From Xiheimicrobium sp033763395 (GTDB taxonomy: Bacteria > Myxococcota > Myxococcia > Myxococcales > Myxococcaceae): 64,000 bases of DNA. The stretch covers positions 1 through 64,000 of the forward strand of contig JANRKQ010000018.1 in NCBI GenBank assembly GCA_033763395.1. Direction: 5' to 3'. Positions 51,677 through 59,946 of this stretch are shown piece after piece. Every line of letters begins with the position of its first letter. Positions within the stretch are counted from its first letter, which is position 1. Both the position numbers and the translations under genes were made by a program. Below the pieces are notes generated by a model. The model had not been told where the DNA came from. It worked only from the letters and a program-made list of their open reading frames with translations, and ran no database searches.

Positions 51677-52735
51677 TCACTGACTCGCCGGCGCCGCGAG
51701 GGCCGCCACCTTGCGCAGCTCGACGAGCGCCTGCGTGGGCGGCAACGAGAAGCGGCTCATCACCCACTCACCCGGCGCTCCAGCCAGCTCGAAGAGCGCC
51801 TCGTGGCAGCGGAACGGCATGAGCGGGTAGCCCGGCGCGACCGAGAGCACCACCGCGGCCACCTTCGGCGCTTCACCCTTCCCTTCGGCGGCGGGCTGTG
51901 GCGCCTCGAGGCCCGCGAGCACGCAGTCGCCCTTGCAGGTGGCGTCGACGAGGGGCGTCGAGACCGGCATCGCCACCACGCGCGACGAGAACTTCCACGC
52001 GCCCGACGGCACCCCGTTCTCGTAGCGCCCCTCGAGCTCGGGCCCGCCGGCCGAGCCGACGCGGAAGGCGCCCTGGCGCAGCCCCTTGTCGTGAAACGAC
52101 GACACCTCGACGGTGCCCTGGCCCCACGGCAGCGCCGCCGCGAACTCTCCGGTGACGTAGCCCGCGGCGCAGCTCAGCTTCTTCACCACGCCGAACGCCT
52201 CGAGCGCGCCGGTGCCGGCCTTGAACTCGACGGTCTTCGTCTCTTCGCCGGCGGTGAGCGTCCACGGGCCGGTGGGCCGCGCGTCGTCGTCGAAGGCGCC
52301 GCGCAGCTTCAGCTCGGGGCGATCGAGCTCGTACGCCCCCACCAGGCACAGGTCGGTCGGCTCGTGGCACGGGAGCTTCCGCGAGAACGACTCGCGCCAG
52401 CGCCCCTTGCGTCGAACCGTCGAGACGATGCCGTCAGACGTCCGGTACCGCTCGAGATCGGCGACGCAGCCCGAGTCGGACAGCACGACGTTCAGCTGCG
52501 CGGTGATCTCGGAGCCGACCCGGCACTGCCAGGTGAAGCTGCCGTCCTTCCAGGTGCCTTCCCAGCGCGTCTCGCGGCCGCGGCAGGGGAGCGGCGCGAT
52601 GAGCTCGGCCTCGAGGGGCGCGTTGCTCCGGCACCACGCCAGGGCGGGCTGCGCTGGAAACGAGTCGACCGGCTGCATCGAGCGCCGGCTCGCGGCGCAG
52701 GACGAGAGCACGAGGAGTCCAAGGAGCCATCGCAT
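51677..52735 (-). CDS. Lipoprotein inserted in the rplT-pheS gap
   Basis: 352 residues from ATG 52735, giving a lipoprotein signal MRWLLGLLVLSSC. The mature protein has repeated segments of the MORN-like type (RRKGRWRESFSRKLP; GAFDDDARPTGPWTLT; GRYENGVPSGAWKF; DKGLRQGAFRV), which in other proteins form beta-hairpin ladders, and several Cys. Function unknown. It sits 28 bp before pheS on the same strand and may be co-transcribed with the translation genes. Confidence 0.75.
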   Translation of the reverse strand: MRWLLGLLVLSSCAASRRSMQPVDSFPAQPALAWCRSNAPLEAELIAPLPCRGRETRWEGTWKDGSFTWQCRVGSEITAQLNVVLSDSGCVADLERYRTSDGIVSTVRRKGRWRESFSRKLPCHEPTDLCLVGAYELDRPELKLRGAFDDDARPTGPWTLTAGEETKTVEFKAGTGALEAFGVVKKLSCAAGYVTGEFAAALPWGQGTVEVSSFHDKGLRQGAFRVGSAGGPELEGRYENGVPSGAWKFSSRVVAMPVSTPLVDATCKGDCVLAGLEAPQPAAEGKGEAPKVAAVVLSVAPGYPLMPFRCHEALFELAGAPGEWVMSRFSLPPTQALVELRKVAALAAPASQ

Positions 52736-52875
52736 GGCGAACGCTCCTCGCGCGGAGCGCACACGATGTCGAGCCCCTTGCGCCATCGTCGTCAGCTTCG
52801 GCGCCTGAAAGCGCTTCGGGGCCACCCTCCATCGCTGGAGAGCAGCCCCAAAGAGCCCTGCATCGACCTGGCGAC

Positions 52876-53220
52876 TCAGGCCTTGGCGAGGGCAGCGACG
52901 GCATTGAAGCCGGCCGGATCGTGCACCGCGAGATCCGCGAGGATCTTCCGGTCGATGGCGACCTGCGCCTTCGACAGGCCGGCGATCAGCCGCGAGTACG
53001 ACAGCCCCACGAGGCGAGCCGCCGCGTTGATGCGGACGATCCACAGGCTGCGGAAGTCGCGCTTCTTGCGGGCGCGGTCACGCGAGGCGTAGTCGAGCGC
53101 GCGCTCGACGGCCTGGTTCGCGCGCTTGTAGCAGTTCTTCCGGCGGCCCCTGTAGCCCTTGGCGAGCTTCAGGATTGAATTGCGGCGACGACGCGCCTTG
53201 ACGCCCTTCTTGACGCGCAT
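52876..53220 (-). CDS. rplT: 50S ribosomal protein L20
   Basis: 114 residues from ATG 53220, three bases after rpmI. MRVKKGVKARRRRNSILKLAKGYRGRRKNCYKRA and the WIVRINAAARLVGLSYSRLI region identify L20. In E. coli L20 represses this operon through its leader; the same may apply here but no site is identified. Confidence 0.97.
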   Translation of the reverse strand: MRVKKGVKARRRRNSILKLAKGYRGRRKNCYKRANQAVERALDYASRDRARKKRDFRSLWIVRINAAARLVGLSYSRLIAGLSKAQVAIDRKILADLAVHDPAGFNAVAALAKA

Positions 53221-53223
53221 GGC

Positions 53224-53433
53224 TTAGTTCGCTCCGTACGGGAAGAGTTCCTTGACGACCTTCTTCGCGTCCATGTCGCGAAGCAGGCCAGTGCCGCGGG
53301 TGCGGCGACGACGATCCATCGACTTGGCGTGGGTGAAGAGGTGCTTACCGAACGCCTTGGCGTGCTTGACCTTGCCGGTCTTCTTCACGTGCAGGCGCTT
53401 CTTCGCCCCGCTGCGGGTCTTCAACTTGGGCAT
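53224..53433 (-). CDS. rpmI: 50S ribosomal protein L35
   Basis: 69 residues from ATG 53433. MPKLKTRSGAKKRLHVKKTGKVKHAKAF and the short basic core are typical of L35. It lies between infC and rplT as in most bacteria. Confidence 0.96.
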   Translation of the reverse strand: MPKLKTRSGAKKRLHVKKTGKVKHAKAFGKHLFTHAKSMDRRRRTRGTGLLRDMDAKKVVKELFPYGAN

Positions 53434-53492
53434 GACGATTCCTTGGAAACTGCTGGAAAGGGCGGCGGCAGTATCGCCTCCCTCCCCCCCTG

Positions 53493-54194
53493 TCAACCCC
53501 GGGGCGCAGCAGACGCTTCAGCGGGCGGCGGCGGCTGAGGGGCCGGCGCGGCGGCGGCCTCGTCAACCTTGCCCTCGTCGGCGCGAGGAGACGACGGCGC
53601 GGCGCCCTTGCGCTCGGCCTTCTCTTTCTCGGCCTCGGCCAGCGCGATGCGGTGCTGATCGCGCGCGCGCTGCGCCACCTTCGGGTTGGGCCCGAGGATG
53701 ATGAACATCGTCTTGCCTTCGAGCCGCACCTGCTGATCGACGACCGCGATGTCCTTCGTGTCGGCGGTCACGTCGTCGAGGATCTGCGTGCCGAGCTCAC
53801 GGTGGGTGATCTCACGGCCGCGGAACATGATCGTGATCTTCGCCTTGTTGCCTTCCTCGATGAACTCGCGGACGTGGCGGAGCTTGGTCTCGTAGTCGTG
53901 CTCCTCGGTCTTCGGCCGGAGCTTGACCTCTTTCACCTTCACGACGACCTGCTTCTTCTTGGCCTCGTTCGCCTTCTTCTTCTCCTCGTACTTGAACCGG
54001 CCGTAGTCCATGATCTTGCAGACCGGCGGACGGGCCATGGGGTTCACTTCGACGAGGTTCAGACCTTCAGCCTGAGCGCGCGCGAGGGCCTGGTCGGTGG
54101 GCATCACCCCAAGCTGTTCACCTGCGGAGCCGACGACTCGGACTTCGCGGGCTTTGATACGGCGGTCGGTTCTCTGGTCGCGTGCGGTAGCGAT
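53493..54194 (-). CDS. infC: Translation initiation factor IF-3 (Dsg-like, AUC start)
   Basis: 233 residues from an ATC codon at 54194. The usual IF-3 N-terminal sequence (RDQRTDRRIKAREVRVVGSAGEQLGV) lies upstream of the first ATG, and GGAG lies nine bases before this ATC, so an AUC start is likely; E. coli uses AUU and M. xanthus dsg uses AUC. The core is DYGRFKYEEKKKANEAKKKQ, EVKLRPKTEEHDYETKLRH and FRGREITHRELG. A tail of about 50 residues rich in Ala/Pro/Glu follows RDQHRIALA, like the developmental tail of Dsg. Confidence 0.93.
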   Translation of the reverse strand: MATARDQRTDRRIKAREVRVVGSAGEQLGVMPTDQALARAQAEGLNLVEVNPMARPPVCKIMDYGRFKYEEKKKANEAKKKQVVVKVKEVKLRPKTEEHDYETKLRHVREFIEEGNKAKITIMFRGREITHRELGTQILDDVTADTKDIAVVDQQVRLEGKTMFIILGPNPKVAQRARDQHRIALAEAEKEKAERKGAAPSSPRADEGKVDEAAAAPAPQPPPPAEASAAPRG

Positions 54195-54377
54195 GGCCTT
54201 GGTCTCCGTTGGGGTGAAAGTGGGCGCGCTTCTGATCCATCGGTTCCGTCAAGTCAAGGACCAGCCGTTCCAGCGGCTCACAGGGTTTGGGATTGGTGCA
54301 GGGACTTGAAGAAACGATGGAAGCCGCTCCATTGTTCGGTTGCTTCGAACATCTCGAGCACCAGCATCGGGGGCTGT

Positions 54378-54698
54378 ATGGACATCACCGACGTGAAGAT
54401 CTTTCCCGTCGAGGAAGACAAGCTGCGGGCCTACGTCACGATCACGCTCGATCACTGCTTCGTCGTGCGCGATCTGAAGGTGATCAGCGGCGCCGCGGGG
54501 CTCTTCGTCGCCATGCCCGCGAAGAAGCGCAAAGACGGCACCTACAAGGACATCGCGCACCCGCTCAACGCCGAGACGCGCGAGCGGTTCGAGAAGGTAG
54601 TGCTGGCCGAGTACGAGAAGGCGCTGTCGCACGCGCCCCCGCTGCGCCGCGCCAGCGGAGAGCACCGCCAGGTCGAGGCCTACGCCGACCCCGACTGA
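54378..54698 (+). CDS. spoVG: SpoVG-family RNA/DNA-binding protein
   Basis: 106 residues from ATG 54378. MDITDVKIFPVEEDKLRAYVTITLDHCFVVRDLKVI, GLFVAMPAKKRKDGTYKDIAHPLN and ERFEKVVLAEYEKAL match SpoVG. In Bacillus it affects sporulation and septation; in other bacteria it binds nucleic acids. It is divergent from infC and convergent with the propeller lipoprotein. Confidence 0.93.
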   Translation: MDITDVKIFPVEEDKLRAYVTITLDHCFVVRDLKVISGAAGLFVAMPAKKRKDGTYKDIAHPLNAETRERFEKVVLAEYEKALSHAPPLRRASGEHRQVEAYADPD

Positions 54699-54701
54699 CG
54701 C

Positions 54702-56741
54702 TCACTGGGCGGTGACGCGCACGATCTGATCGCCGCCGGGCCGCCCATCGGTCGAGAGGTACAGCGCGCCGTCGGGGCCCTGCACCACCGCACGAATGCG
54801 CTCCATGCCGCCGAACAGCGTGGTGATCATGCCCACAGTGCTGAGCCCATCGGGCGAAAGCCGCATCACCCGCACGTTGCGATCGCCCAGCGAGGCGACG
54901 GCGATGGAGCCCTCCCAGTCGCGCCACTGAGCCCCCACCAGGAAGTCGCAGCCCGACATGCCGCCGGAGTTGCCGTCACGGAACGCCGGCCGCAGCGCCA
55001 TGGGGAACTTCGTGGTGTCGGTCATCGACGTGCCCATGTAGCCCCAGTACGTGGGGTCGTTCGCGTTCGCGGGGTTCCTCGGGTCCCACCCGCCGTTGCC
55101 GCCAGCGGTCAGCTTCGTCACCTCGTCGTCGGTGCCTGGCCCATGCTCGCAGAGGAACGGCTCTCCGGTGCCGGGGCGGAAGGTGATGCCCTGCGGGTTG
55201 CGGAAGCCGAAGGCCCAGATCGGGGCCCGGAAGGGCGCGCTCATGTTGCCCGGTGGAATCGTGCCGTCCTTGCGAATGCGGAGCACCTTCGAGCCGAGCG
55301 CGTTGGGATCCTGCGGCACGGTGGCCGAGCGGGTGTCGCCCGTCGTGAGGTACAGCAACCCGTCGGGGCCGAAGCGCAGGCGGCCTCCCGAGTGCGCGCC
55401 GCCGTTGCCCCACGAGATGCCGACGAGCAGATCCTGCCGGTCGGTCACGCCGTCCCACCCTTCGTTGACGCGGAAACGAACGATGCGGTTGTCGACGGTG
55501 GTCGGGTTCACCCGCGACGAGAAGTACGCGAAGAGGTGCCGGGTGCGCGCGAAGTCGGGGTCGAGCGCGAGGCCCATCATGCCGCTCTGGCCCGAGGCGT
55601 TCACGTCCATCGGGCGGTGCAGCACGGTCGACGTCGTCGCACCGGGCCGCAGCACGCGAATGTTGCCGCCGCGCTCCGAGAAGACGAGCGTGCCGTCGGG
55701 CGCGAAGGTGAGATCCCACGGCACCGCGAGGCCCGAGAGCAGCACCGTGCGGTTGAGCATCGGCGCGCCGGTCGCCAGGCCCGAGGCGCGGAACGTCGCC
55801 TCTCCGAAGCCTGGCGCGGTCGCGGTGACGGTCTGGGTCCCCGCCGTGGGCCCCAGTCGCCAGGACGCCACGCGCGCGATCCCGCTGGCGTCGCTCATCG
55901 CGGGGCTGCCGGTGACCGTGCCTCCACCACTGGTGACGGTGAACGTCACCGCGACGCCCGCAACCGGTTGGCCCTGCTCGTCACGGACCCGAGCGGCCAG
56001 CGCCACGGGCACGTTCATCGACACCGGCGCCGTCTGGTCCTGTCCGGCTTCGACCGCGATGCTCGGCAGGCCCACCGTGGTGGCCGTGGCGACGAAGGTC
56101 GTCTGCGGCAGGCCCGGCATGCGTGCGACGAGCCGATTCTGCCCGGCGGTCGGCCCCAGCACCCAGCCCTGCACGCGTGAGACGCCGTTGGCGTCGGTCG
56201 CCACCGTGGCAGGCCCCTGCACGGAGCCGCCGCCTTCGATGACGAGCCACTCGACGTCGAGGCCCGAGACCGGGTTGCCGTGGGTGTCGGTGATGCGCTT
56301 GGCAGGGGCGATGGGCACCGCTGTGCTGCGGGGCGCCTGCTGGTTGTCTCCTTCGAACGCCGCCACGTTGATGCCGACGTCGGCGGACGCGGTGGCGCTG
56401 AGGGTGATCGCCACGGCGTTGCTCGCGGTGACGAGGATCGACTGGAGACCCGGCGCGGTTCCGAGCGTCCAGCGGCCGGCCGAGGCGATGCCCTGCGCGT
56501 CGGTCGTGACCTCGACCTGCTCCACCGAGCCCGACCCCGTCGCGACCGCAAAGGTCACCGTCGCGCCCTCGATCGGCTGCTCTCCTTTGGAGAGGCGGAC
56601 CGAGACCGGGTCGGGGAGCGCGCGGGCGACGGTGCCCGACTGACCATCGCCCGTGTTCACCTCGAGGCGGTTCTCGGCCCGGTTGGGATCCGACGCGCAG
56701 GCAGCCAGCAGGAGGAAGAAGAGGGCGAAGACGTGGCGCAT
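54702..56741 (-). CDS. Lipoprotein with Ig-like repeats and PQQ-type sugar dehydrogenase propeller
   Basis: 679 residues from ATG 56741. Lipobox LAAC. Three Big-1-like Ig domains occupy about 20-330 (repeated VxGxxVxFxVxxGxGxV pattern followed by TDAxGxAxxxxWxLG). The rest is a glucose/sorbosone dehydrogenase six-bladed propeller (WDLTFAPDGTLVFSERGGNIRV, MMGLALDPDF, SWGNGGAHSGGRLRFGPDGLLYLTTGD, FGFRNPQGITF). Soluble PQQ glucose dehydrogenases of this family use His in NGGAHSGG-like loops. The stop lies three bases from the convergent spoVG stop. Confidence 0.87.
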   Translation of the reverse strand: MRHVFALFFLLLAACASDPNRAENRLEVNTGDGQSGTVARALPDPVSVRLSKGEQPIEGATVTFAVATGSGSVEQVEVTTDAQGIASAGRWTLGTAPGLQSILVTASNAVAITLSATASADVGINVAAFEGDNQQAPRSTAVPIAPAKRITDTHGNPVSGLDVEWLVIEGGGSVQGPATVATDANGVSRVQGWVLGPTAGQNRLVARMPGLPQTTFVATATTVGLPSIAVEAGQDQTAPVSMNVPVALAARVRDEQGQPVAGVAVTFTVTSGGGTVTGSPAMSDASGIARVASWRLGPTAGTQTVTATAPGFGEATFRASGLATGAPMLNRTVLLSGLAVPWDLTFAPDGTLVFSERGGNIRVLRPGATTSTVLHRPMDVNASGQSGMMGLALDPDFARTRHLFAYFSSRVNPTTVDNRIVRFRVNEGWDGVTDRQDLLVGISWGNGGAHSGGRLRFGPDGLLYLTTGDTRSATVPQDPNALGSKVLRIRKDGTIPPGNMSAPFRAPIWAFGFRNPQGITFRPGTGEPFLCEHGPGTDDEVTKLTAGGNGGWDPRNPANANDPTYWGYMGTSMTDTTKFPMALRPAFRDGNSGGMSGCDFLVGAQWRDWEGSIAVASLGDRNVRVMRLSPDGLSTVGMITTLFGGMERIRAVVQGPDGALYLSTDGRPGGDQIVRVTAQ

Positions 56742-56907
56742 GACCGACCTCACTGTCGACGCGCGTCGCTCCACGCCTCCCGTTTTCTCGATGAAAGGGC
56801 CCGAGAAACCCGAAGGAATGGGCGCTGCGGTGCCAGAAGGCACGCTTCACCCGCGTGACGAGAAACGCTTTGACGCGAACCACGCAGATCTTTAGGGTGC
56901 TTTCCCG

Positions 56908-57276
56908 ATGGAACACCCCCTCACGCCGTATCTCCCCGTGGCCGTCGTGCTCGGGGTCGCAGGGCTGCTCGCCGTGGCCATTCCGATCGTCGCCGGCCTG
57001 CTCGGCCCGAAGGTCTCGAACCCGATCAAGTCCGAGGCGTTCGAAGGCGGCAACGCGCCGATGGGCTCGGCCCGCCAGCGCTTCGCGGTGAAGTTCTACG
57101 TGGTCGCCCTGCTCTTCATCGTGTTCGACGTCGAGGCGGTGTTCCTCTACCCGTGGGCGGTGAACTTCCAGGCGCTCGGCTGGTTCGGCTACGTGACGAT
57201 GGTGGTGTTCGCGGCGACGCTCGTCGTGGGCCTCGTGTACATCTGGAAGAAGGGCGCGCTGGACTGGGAGTCTTGA
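56908..57276 (+). CDS. nuoA: NADH-quinone oxidoreductase subunit A
   Basis: 122 residues from ATG 56908, with three TM helices and the matrix loop KSEAFEGGNAPMGSARQRF characteristic of NuoA, plus KFYVVALLFIVFDVEAVFLYPW. It is a membrane subunit of complex I near the quinone tunnel. Three bases separate it from nuoB. Confidence 0.96.
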   Translation: MEHPLTPYLPVAVVLGVAGLLAVAIPIVAGLLGPKVSNPIKSEAFEGGNAPMGSARQRFAVKFYVVALLFIVFDVEAVFLYPWAVNFQALGWFGYVTMVVFAATLVVGLVYIWKKGALDWES

Positions 57277-57279
57277 CTC

Positions 57280-57843
57280 ATGGCTGACACCGACATCGCT
57301 CCGATCCTCACCACGCGTCGCGACGAAGCGACGGGCTTTCTGCAGAAGGTCATCTCGAAGGGCCTGGGCTGGGCGCGCAAGTACTCGCTTTTCACCTACC
57401 CCTTCGCCACCGCGTGCTGCGGCATGGAGTACATGTCGGTCGCCGCGAGCCGGTACGACATCGCCCGCTTCGGCGCCGAGTTCCCCCGCTTCTCGCCGCG
57501 CCAGGCCGACCTGCTGATGGTGGTCGGCACCATCAACATGAAGCAGGCGCCGATCTTGAAGCGCGTCTACGAGCAGATGACCGAGCCCAAGTGGGTGGTG
57601 AGCTTCGGCGTGTGCGCGTCGTCGGGCGGCTTCTACGACAACTACGCCGTCCTCCAGGGCATCGACCGCATCATCCCCGTCGACGTCTACATTCCGGGCT
57701 GCCCGCCGCGGCCGGAGCAGGTGCTCGACGGCCTGATGCTCCTGCAGGACAAGATCGCCAACGAGCGCCACGGCATCGGCAACAAGCAGAAGATGCCGGA
57801 GCGCCCGGGCTACCGCGACATCACGCTCGGCGCGGGCCGCTGA
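57280..57843 (+). CDS. nuoB: NADH-quinone oxidoreductase subunit B
   Basis: 187 residues from ATG 57280. The N2 iron-sulfur ligands are visible: FATACCGMEYMSV (tandem Cys), SFGVCASSGGFYDN and IPGCPPRPEQVLDGL. It carries electrons from complex I to quinone. The gene usually next to it (nuoC) is missing here; a phasin-like gene follows. Confidence 0.97.
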   Translation: MADTDIAPILTTRRDEATGFLQKVISKGLGWARKYSLFTYPFATACCGMEYMSVAASRYDIARFGAEFPRFSPRQADLLMVVGTINMKQAPILKRVYEQMTEPKWVVSFGVCASSGGFYDNYAVLQGIDRIIPVDVYIPGCPPRPEQVLDGLMLLQDKIANERHGIGNKQKMPERPGYRDITLGAGR

Positions 57844-57890
57844 CCAACAAGCTCCCGTCGTTTCAATGACAGATGCCGTGTTGCGCCCTC

Positions 57891-57920
57891 TGACGCGCTG
57901 CATTATAACGCAGCGCATCA
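57891..57920. promoter_or_regulatory. Large palindrome overlapping the phasin-like promoter
   Basis: TGACGCGCTGC (57891-57901) and GCAGCGCATCA (57910-57920) form an 11-base inverted repeat with one mismatch around ATTATAAC, which could include a -10 element. A strong AGGAGGAG ribosome site and the ATG follow. It contains CTGC(N8)GCAG. Confidence 0.5.
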
Positions 57921-57935
57921 CAGGAGGAGCACACC

Positions 57936-58298
57936 ATGAAGCAAGCCCCGAAGAAACCGGTCACCGCCGTCGCTGCTGAGCGCCTGAACGAGAGCCTGTC
58001 GGCTGCGAAAAAGCAGCTCAACCAGGTCGAGAAGGACGTCGTCTCGGAGGCGAAGAAGCAGCGCAAGTCGCTCGAGAAGCTGCTCGCCCGCGTGCGCAGC
58101 CGTCAGGACCTGAAGATCCTCGAGAAGCGCATCGCCACCACCGCGACCGAGCTGCAGACGCGCGTCAAGACGATGCCCCGCGAGGTGCTGGGCGTGCTCG
58201 GCGTCGCCACCTCGGACGACGTGCAGAAGCTCACCCGCAACCTCACGAAGCTCACCAGGCGTGTCGATGAGCTGGCGAAGCGCCAGTCGATCGCCTGA
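57936..58298 (+). CDS. Phasin-like coiled-coil protein
   Basis: 120 residues from ATG 57936, with AGGAGGAG nine to ten bases upstream. The protein is nearly all amphipathic helix (SLSAAKKQLNQVEKDVVSEAKKQRKSLEKLLARV; KKLTRNLTKLTRRVDELAKR) without Cys or Trp, like phasins and PhaF-type proteins that coat polyhydroxyalkanoate granules or act as nucleoid-associated regulators. A phasin label is tentative because no PHA synthase is in the window. Confidence 0.65.
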   Translation: MKQAPKKPVTAVAAERLNESLSAAKKQLNQVEKDVVSEAKKQRKSLEKLLARVRSRQDLKILEKRIATTATELQTRVKTMPREVLGVLGVATSDDVQKLTRNLTKLTRRVDELAKRQSIA

Positions 58299-58322
58299 GT
58301 GACATCGTGATTTCAATCGGTT

Positions 58323-58340
58323 GGGCCTTGCGAGAGGCCC
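58323..58340 (+). terminator. Hairpin between the two coiled-coil genes
   Basis: GGGCC (58323-58327) pairs with GGCCC (58336-58340) around TTGCGAGA, followed by TTCC. It is a weak terminator or processing site in the 81 bp gap. Confidence 0.35.
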
Positions 58341-58379
58341 TTCCGATCTCACCCGTCGATGTGGTTAAGGGGCCTACCT

Positions 58380-58727
58380 ATGGAAAGCCGTCCCCCGCCG
58401 CCGCCGCATGACCGTCGCTCCATCGCTGAATTCTTCCAGCAGGTGTGGAGTCAGGCGCTCGTGACGGTCTCGGGTGCCGAAGACGAGGCGGCCAAGCTGC
58501 TCGCCCGCGTGCAAGGCATGGCGGGCTGGAGCCAGGACGAGGTGAAGCGCCAGGTTCGCGAGTATGCCGACAGGCTCACGTCACAGCGGCGTGACATGGA
58601 GCGCAAGGTGGAAGACACCGTGCGCCTCTCGCTCCAGCGGCTGCGGGTGCCGCGCAAGGAAGAGATCGCTCAGCTCAACTCGCGCCTCGACACCCTCAAC
58701 CGCCGCATCGAGCAGCTCTCGAAGTGA
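58380..58727 (+). CDS. Coiled-coil protein, phasin/PhaE-like
   Basis: 115 residues from ATG 58380. A Pro-rich start (ESRPPPPPPHD) is followed by helices FQQVWSQALVTVSGAEDEAAKLLAR and RQVREYADRLTSQRRDMERKVEDTVRLSLQRLRVPRKEEIAQLNSRLDTLNRRIEQLSK. The last 40 residues are the PHA-granule-associated/heteromer type coiled coil (VPRKEEIAQLNSRLDTLNRRIEQL), common in phasin-like proteins. Overlaps the next start. Confidence 0.68.
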   Translation: MESRPPPPPHDRRSIAEFFQQVWSQALVTVSGAEDEAAKLLARVQGMAGWSQDEVKRQVREYADRLTSQRRDMERKVEDTVRLSLQRLRVPRKEEIAQLNSRLDTLNRRIEQLSK

Positions 58728-59485
58728 TGTCGGCGTCTGGCGCCAGCGCGGTGGGGCGGTCGCTCGCCAGCCGGCTGGTGGTGGCGCGCGCGCTCGTTCG
58801 GCTGACGCCGCGTGAGACGACGGTGACGCTGGTCGCGGTGCTCGCGCTGGGGTGTGCGGCGATGGCGCTCTGGCCCCTGCAGGACGCGGGGCCGTCGACG
58901 GCCGCGCCCACGCTCGAAGTGGCCAGAGTGCAGGTCGTTCGCCCACCGCAGGCCGATCGCATCGACGCCGTGCTGGCGCGCCGGGGTCCGGGCCTGGGCC
59001 TGCGCCTTCGGGAGCAGCTCGCCCACGCCATCGCCGAGGAGGCCCGGGTGGCCGGGTTCGATCCACTCCTCGTGCTCGCCATCATCCAGGTCGAGAGCGA
59101 GTTCCTCGAGTCCGCGGTGTCGAACATGGGCGCGCGCGGGCTCATGCAGATCCAGCCGGTGACGCTCCAGTTCATCGCGCAGCGTGAAGGCATTCGGCTG
59201 ACGCCGAAGGAGATCGAGTCAGACCCGGCGCTCCGCGTGCGGCTCGGCATCCGGTACCTGAAGTACCTCGCGTCGCGGTTCGGGAACGATCTCGACCTCG
59301 CGCTGATGGCCTACAACGCCGGCCCCACGCGCGTGTACATGGCGATGAAGACGCGCGAGCTCGAGCAGTTCCGGAACTACGTGCGGGCCGTTCGGCGTGA
59401 GTACGCGGGCCTCAAGCTCGAGCACGGTGAGTCGGGCGATTGGGCCTTCGCAGCTCGAGAGACACCGCTCGAGGCGAGGCAGTGA
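58727..59485 (+). CDS. Lytic transglycosylase (SLT domain)
   Basis: 252 residues from ATG 58727; the start overlaps the previous stop (TGATG). A transmembrane or signal-anchor segment near residues 32-51 (VTLVAVLALGCAAMALWPL) is followed by the SLT catalytic domain (about 95-200): IIQVESEF with catalytic Glu, SNMGARGLMQIQPVT, LGIRYLKYLASRFGNDLDLALMAYNAGPTRVY. It cleaves peptidoglycan in the periplasm. The GTGA overlap links it to the thioesterase gene. Confidence 0.9.
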   Translation: MSASGASAVGRSLASRLVVARALVRLTPRETTVTLVAVLALGCAAMALWPLQDAGPSTAAPTLEVARVQVVRPPQADRIDAVLARRGPGLGLRLREQLAHAIAEEARVAGFDPLLVLAIIQVESEFLESAVSNMGARGLMQIQPVTLQFIAQREGIRLTPKEIESDPALRVRLGIRYLKYLASRFGNDLDLALMAYNAGPTRVYMAMKTRELEQFRNYVRAVRREYAGLKLEHGESGDWAFAARETPLEARQ

Positions 59486-59946
59486 CCGAGCCGTCGCTCC
59501 AGGAGCGCTACGCGCCGCACAACGCCTGCTTCGGCTGCGGTCCGTCGAACGCTCAAGGCCTCAGGGTCCGCAGCTTCGTCAAGGGCGACACGGTGGTCGC
59601 CGAGTGGACGCCCGCGCCCCACCACGAGGCGTTCCCCGGGGTGCTGAACGGCGGCATCATCGGCTCGCTGCTCGACTGTCACTGCAACTGGACCGCGGCG
59701 TGGCACCTGATGAGCGAGCGCCGCGCCGAGAGCCCCCCGTGCACCGTCACGGCCGACTACGCCATCAGCCTCAAGCGGCCCTGCCCCACCGACGGCCCGT
59801 TGTCGTTGAGCGCGAAGGTGGTGCAGTCGGACGGCGCGAAGGTGATCGTCGAGGGGGTGCTCGAGGCCGGCGGCAAGGTGCGCGCGACCTGCCGGGGCAC
59901 CTTCGTCGCCGTCGAGCCGGGCCACCCGGCGTACCACCGCTGGTAG
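59482..59946 (+). CDS. Hotdog-fold thioesterase (PaaI-like)
   Basis: 154 residues from GTG 59482, overlapping the previous stop by four bases. CFGCGPSNAQGLRVRSFVKGDTVVAEW, HHEAFPGVLNGGIIGSLLDC and the later TVTADYAISLKRPCPTDGPL fit acyl-CoA thioesterases of the PaaI/4HBT group. The Asp of SLLDC is a catalytic candidate. Substrate unknown. Confidence 0.85.
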   Translation: MTEPSLQERYAPHNACFGCGPSNAQGLRVRSFVKGDTVVAEWTPAPHHEAFPGVLNGGIIGSLLDCHCNWTAAWHLMSERRAESPPCTVTADYAISLKRPCPTDGPLSLSAKVVQSDGAKVIVEGVLEAGGKVRATCRGTFVAVEPGHPAYHRW

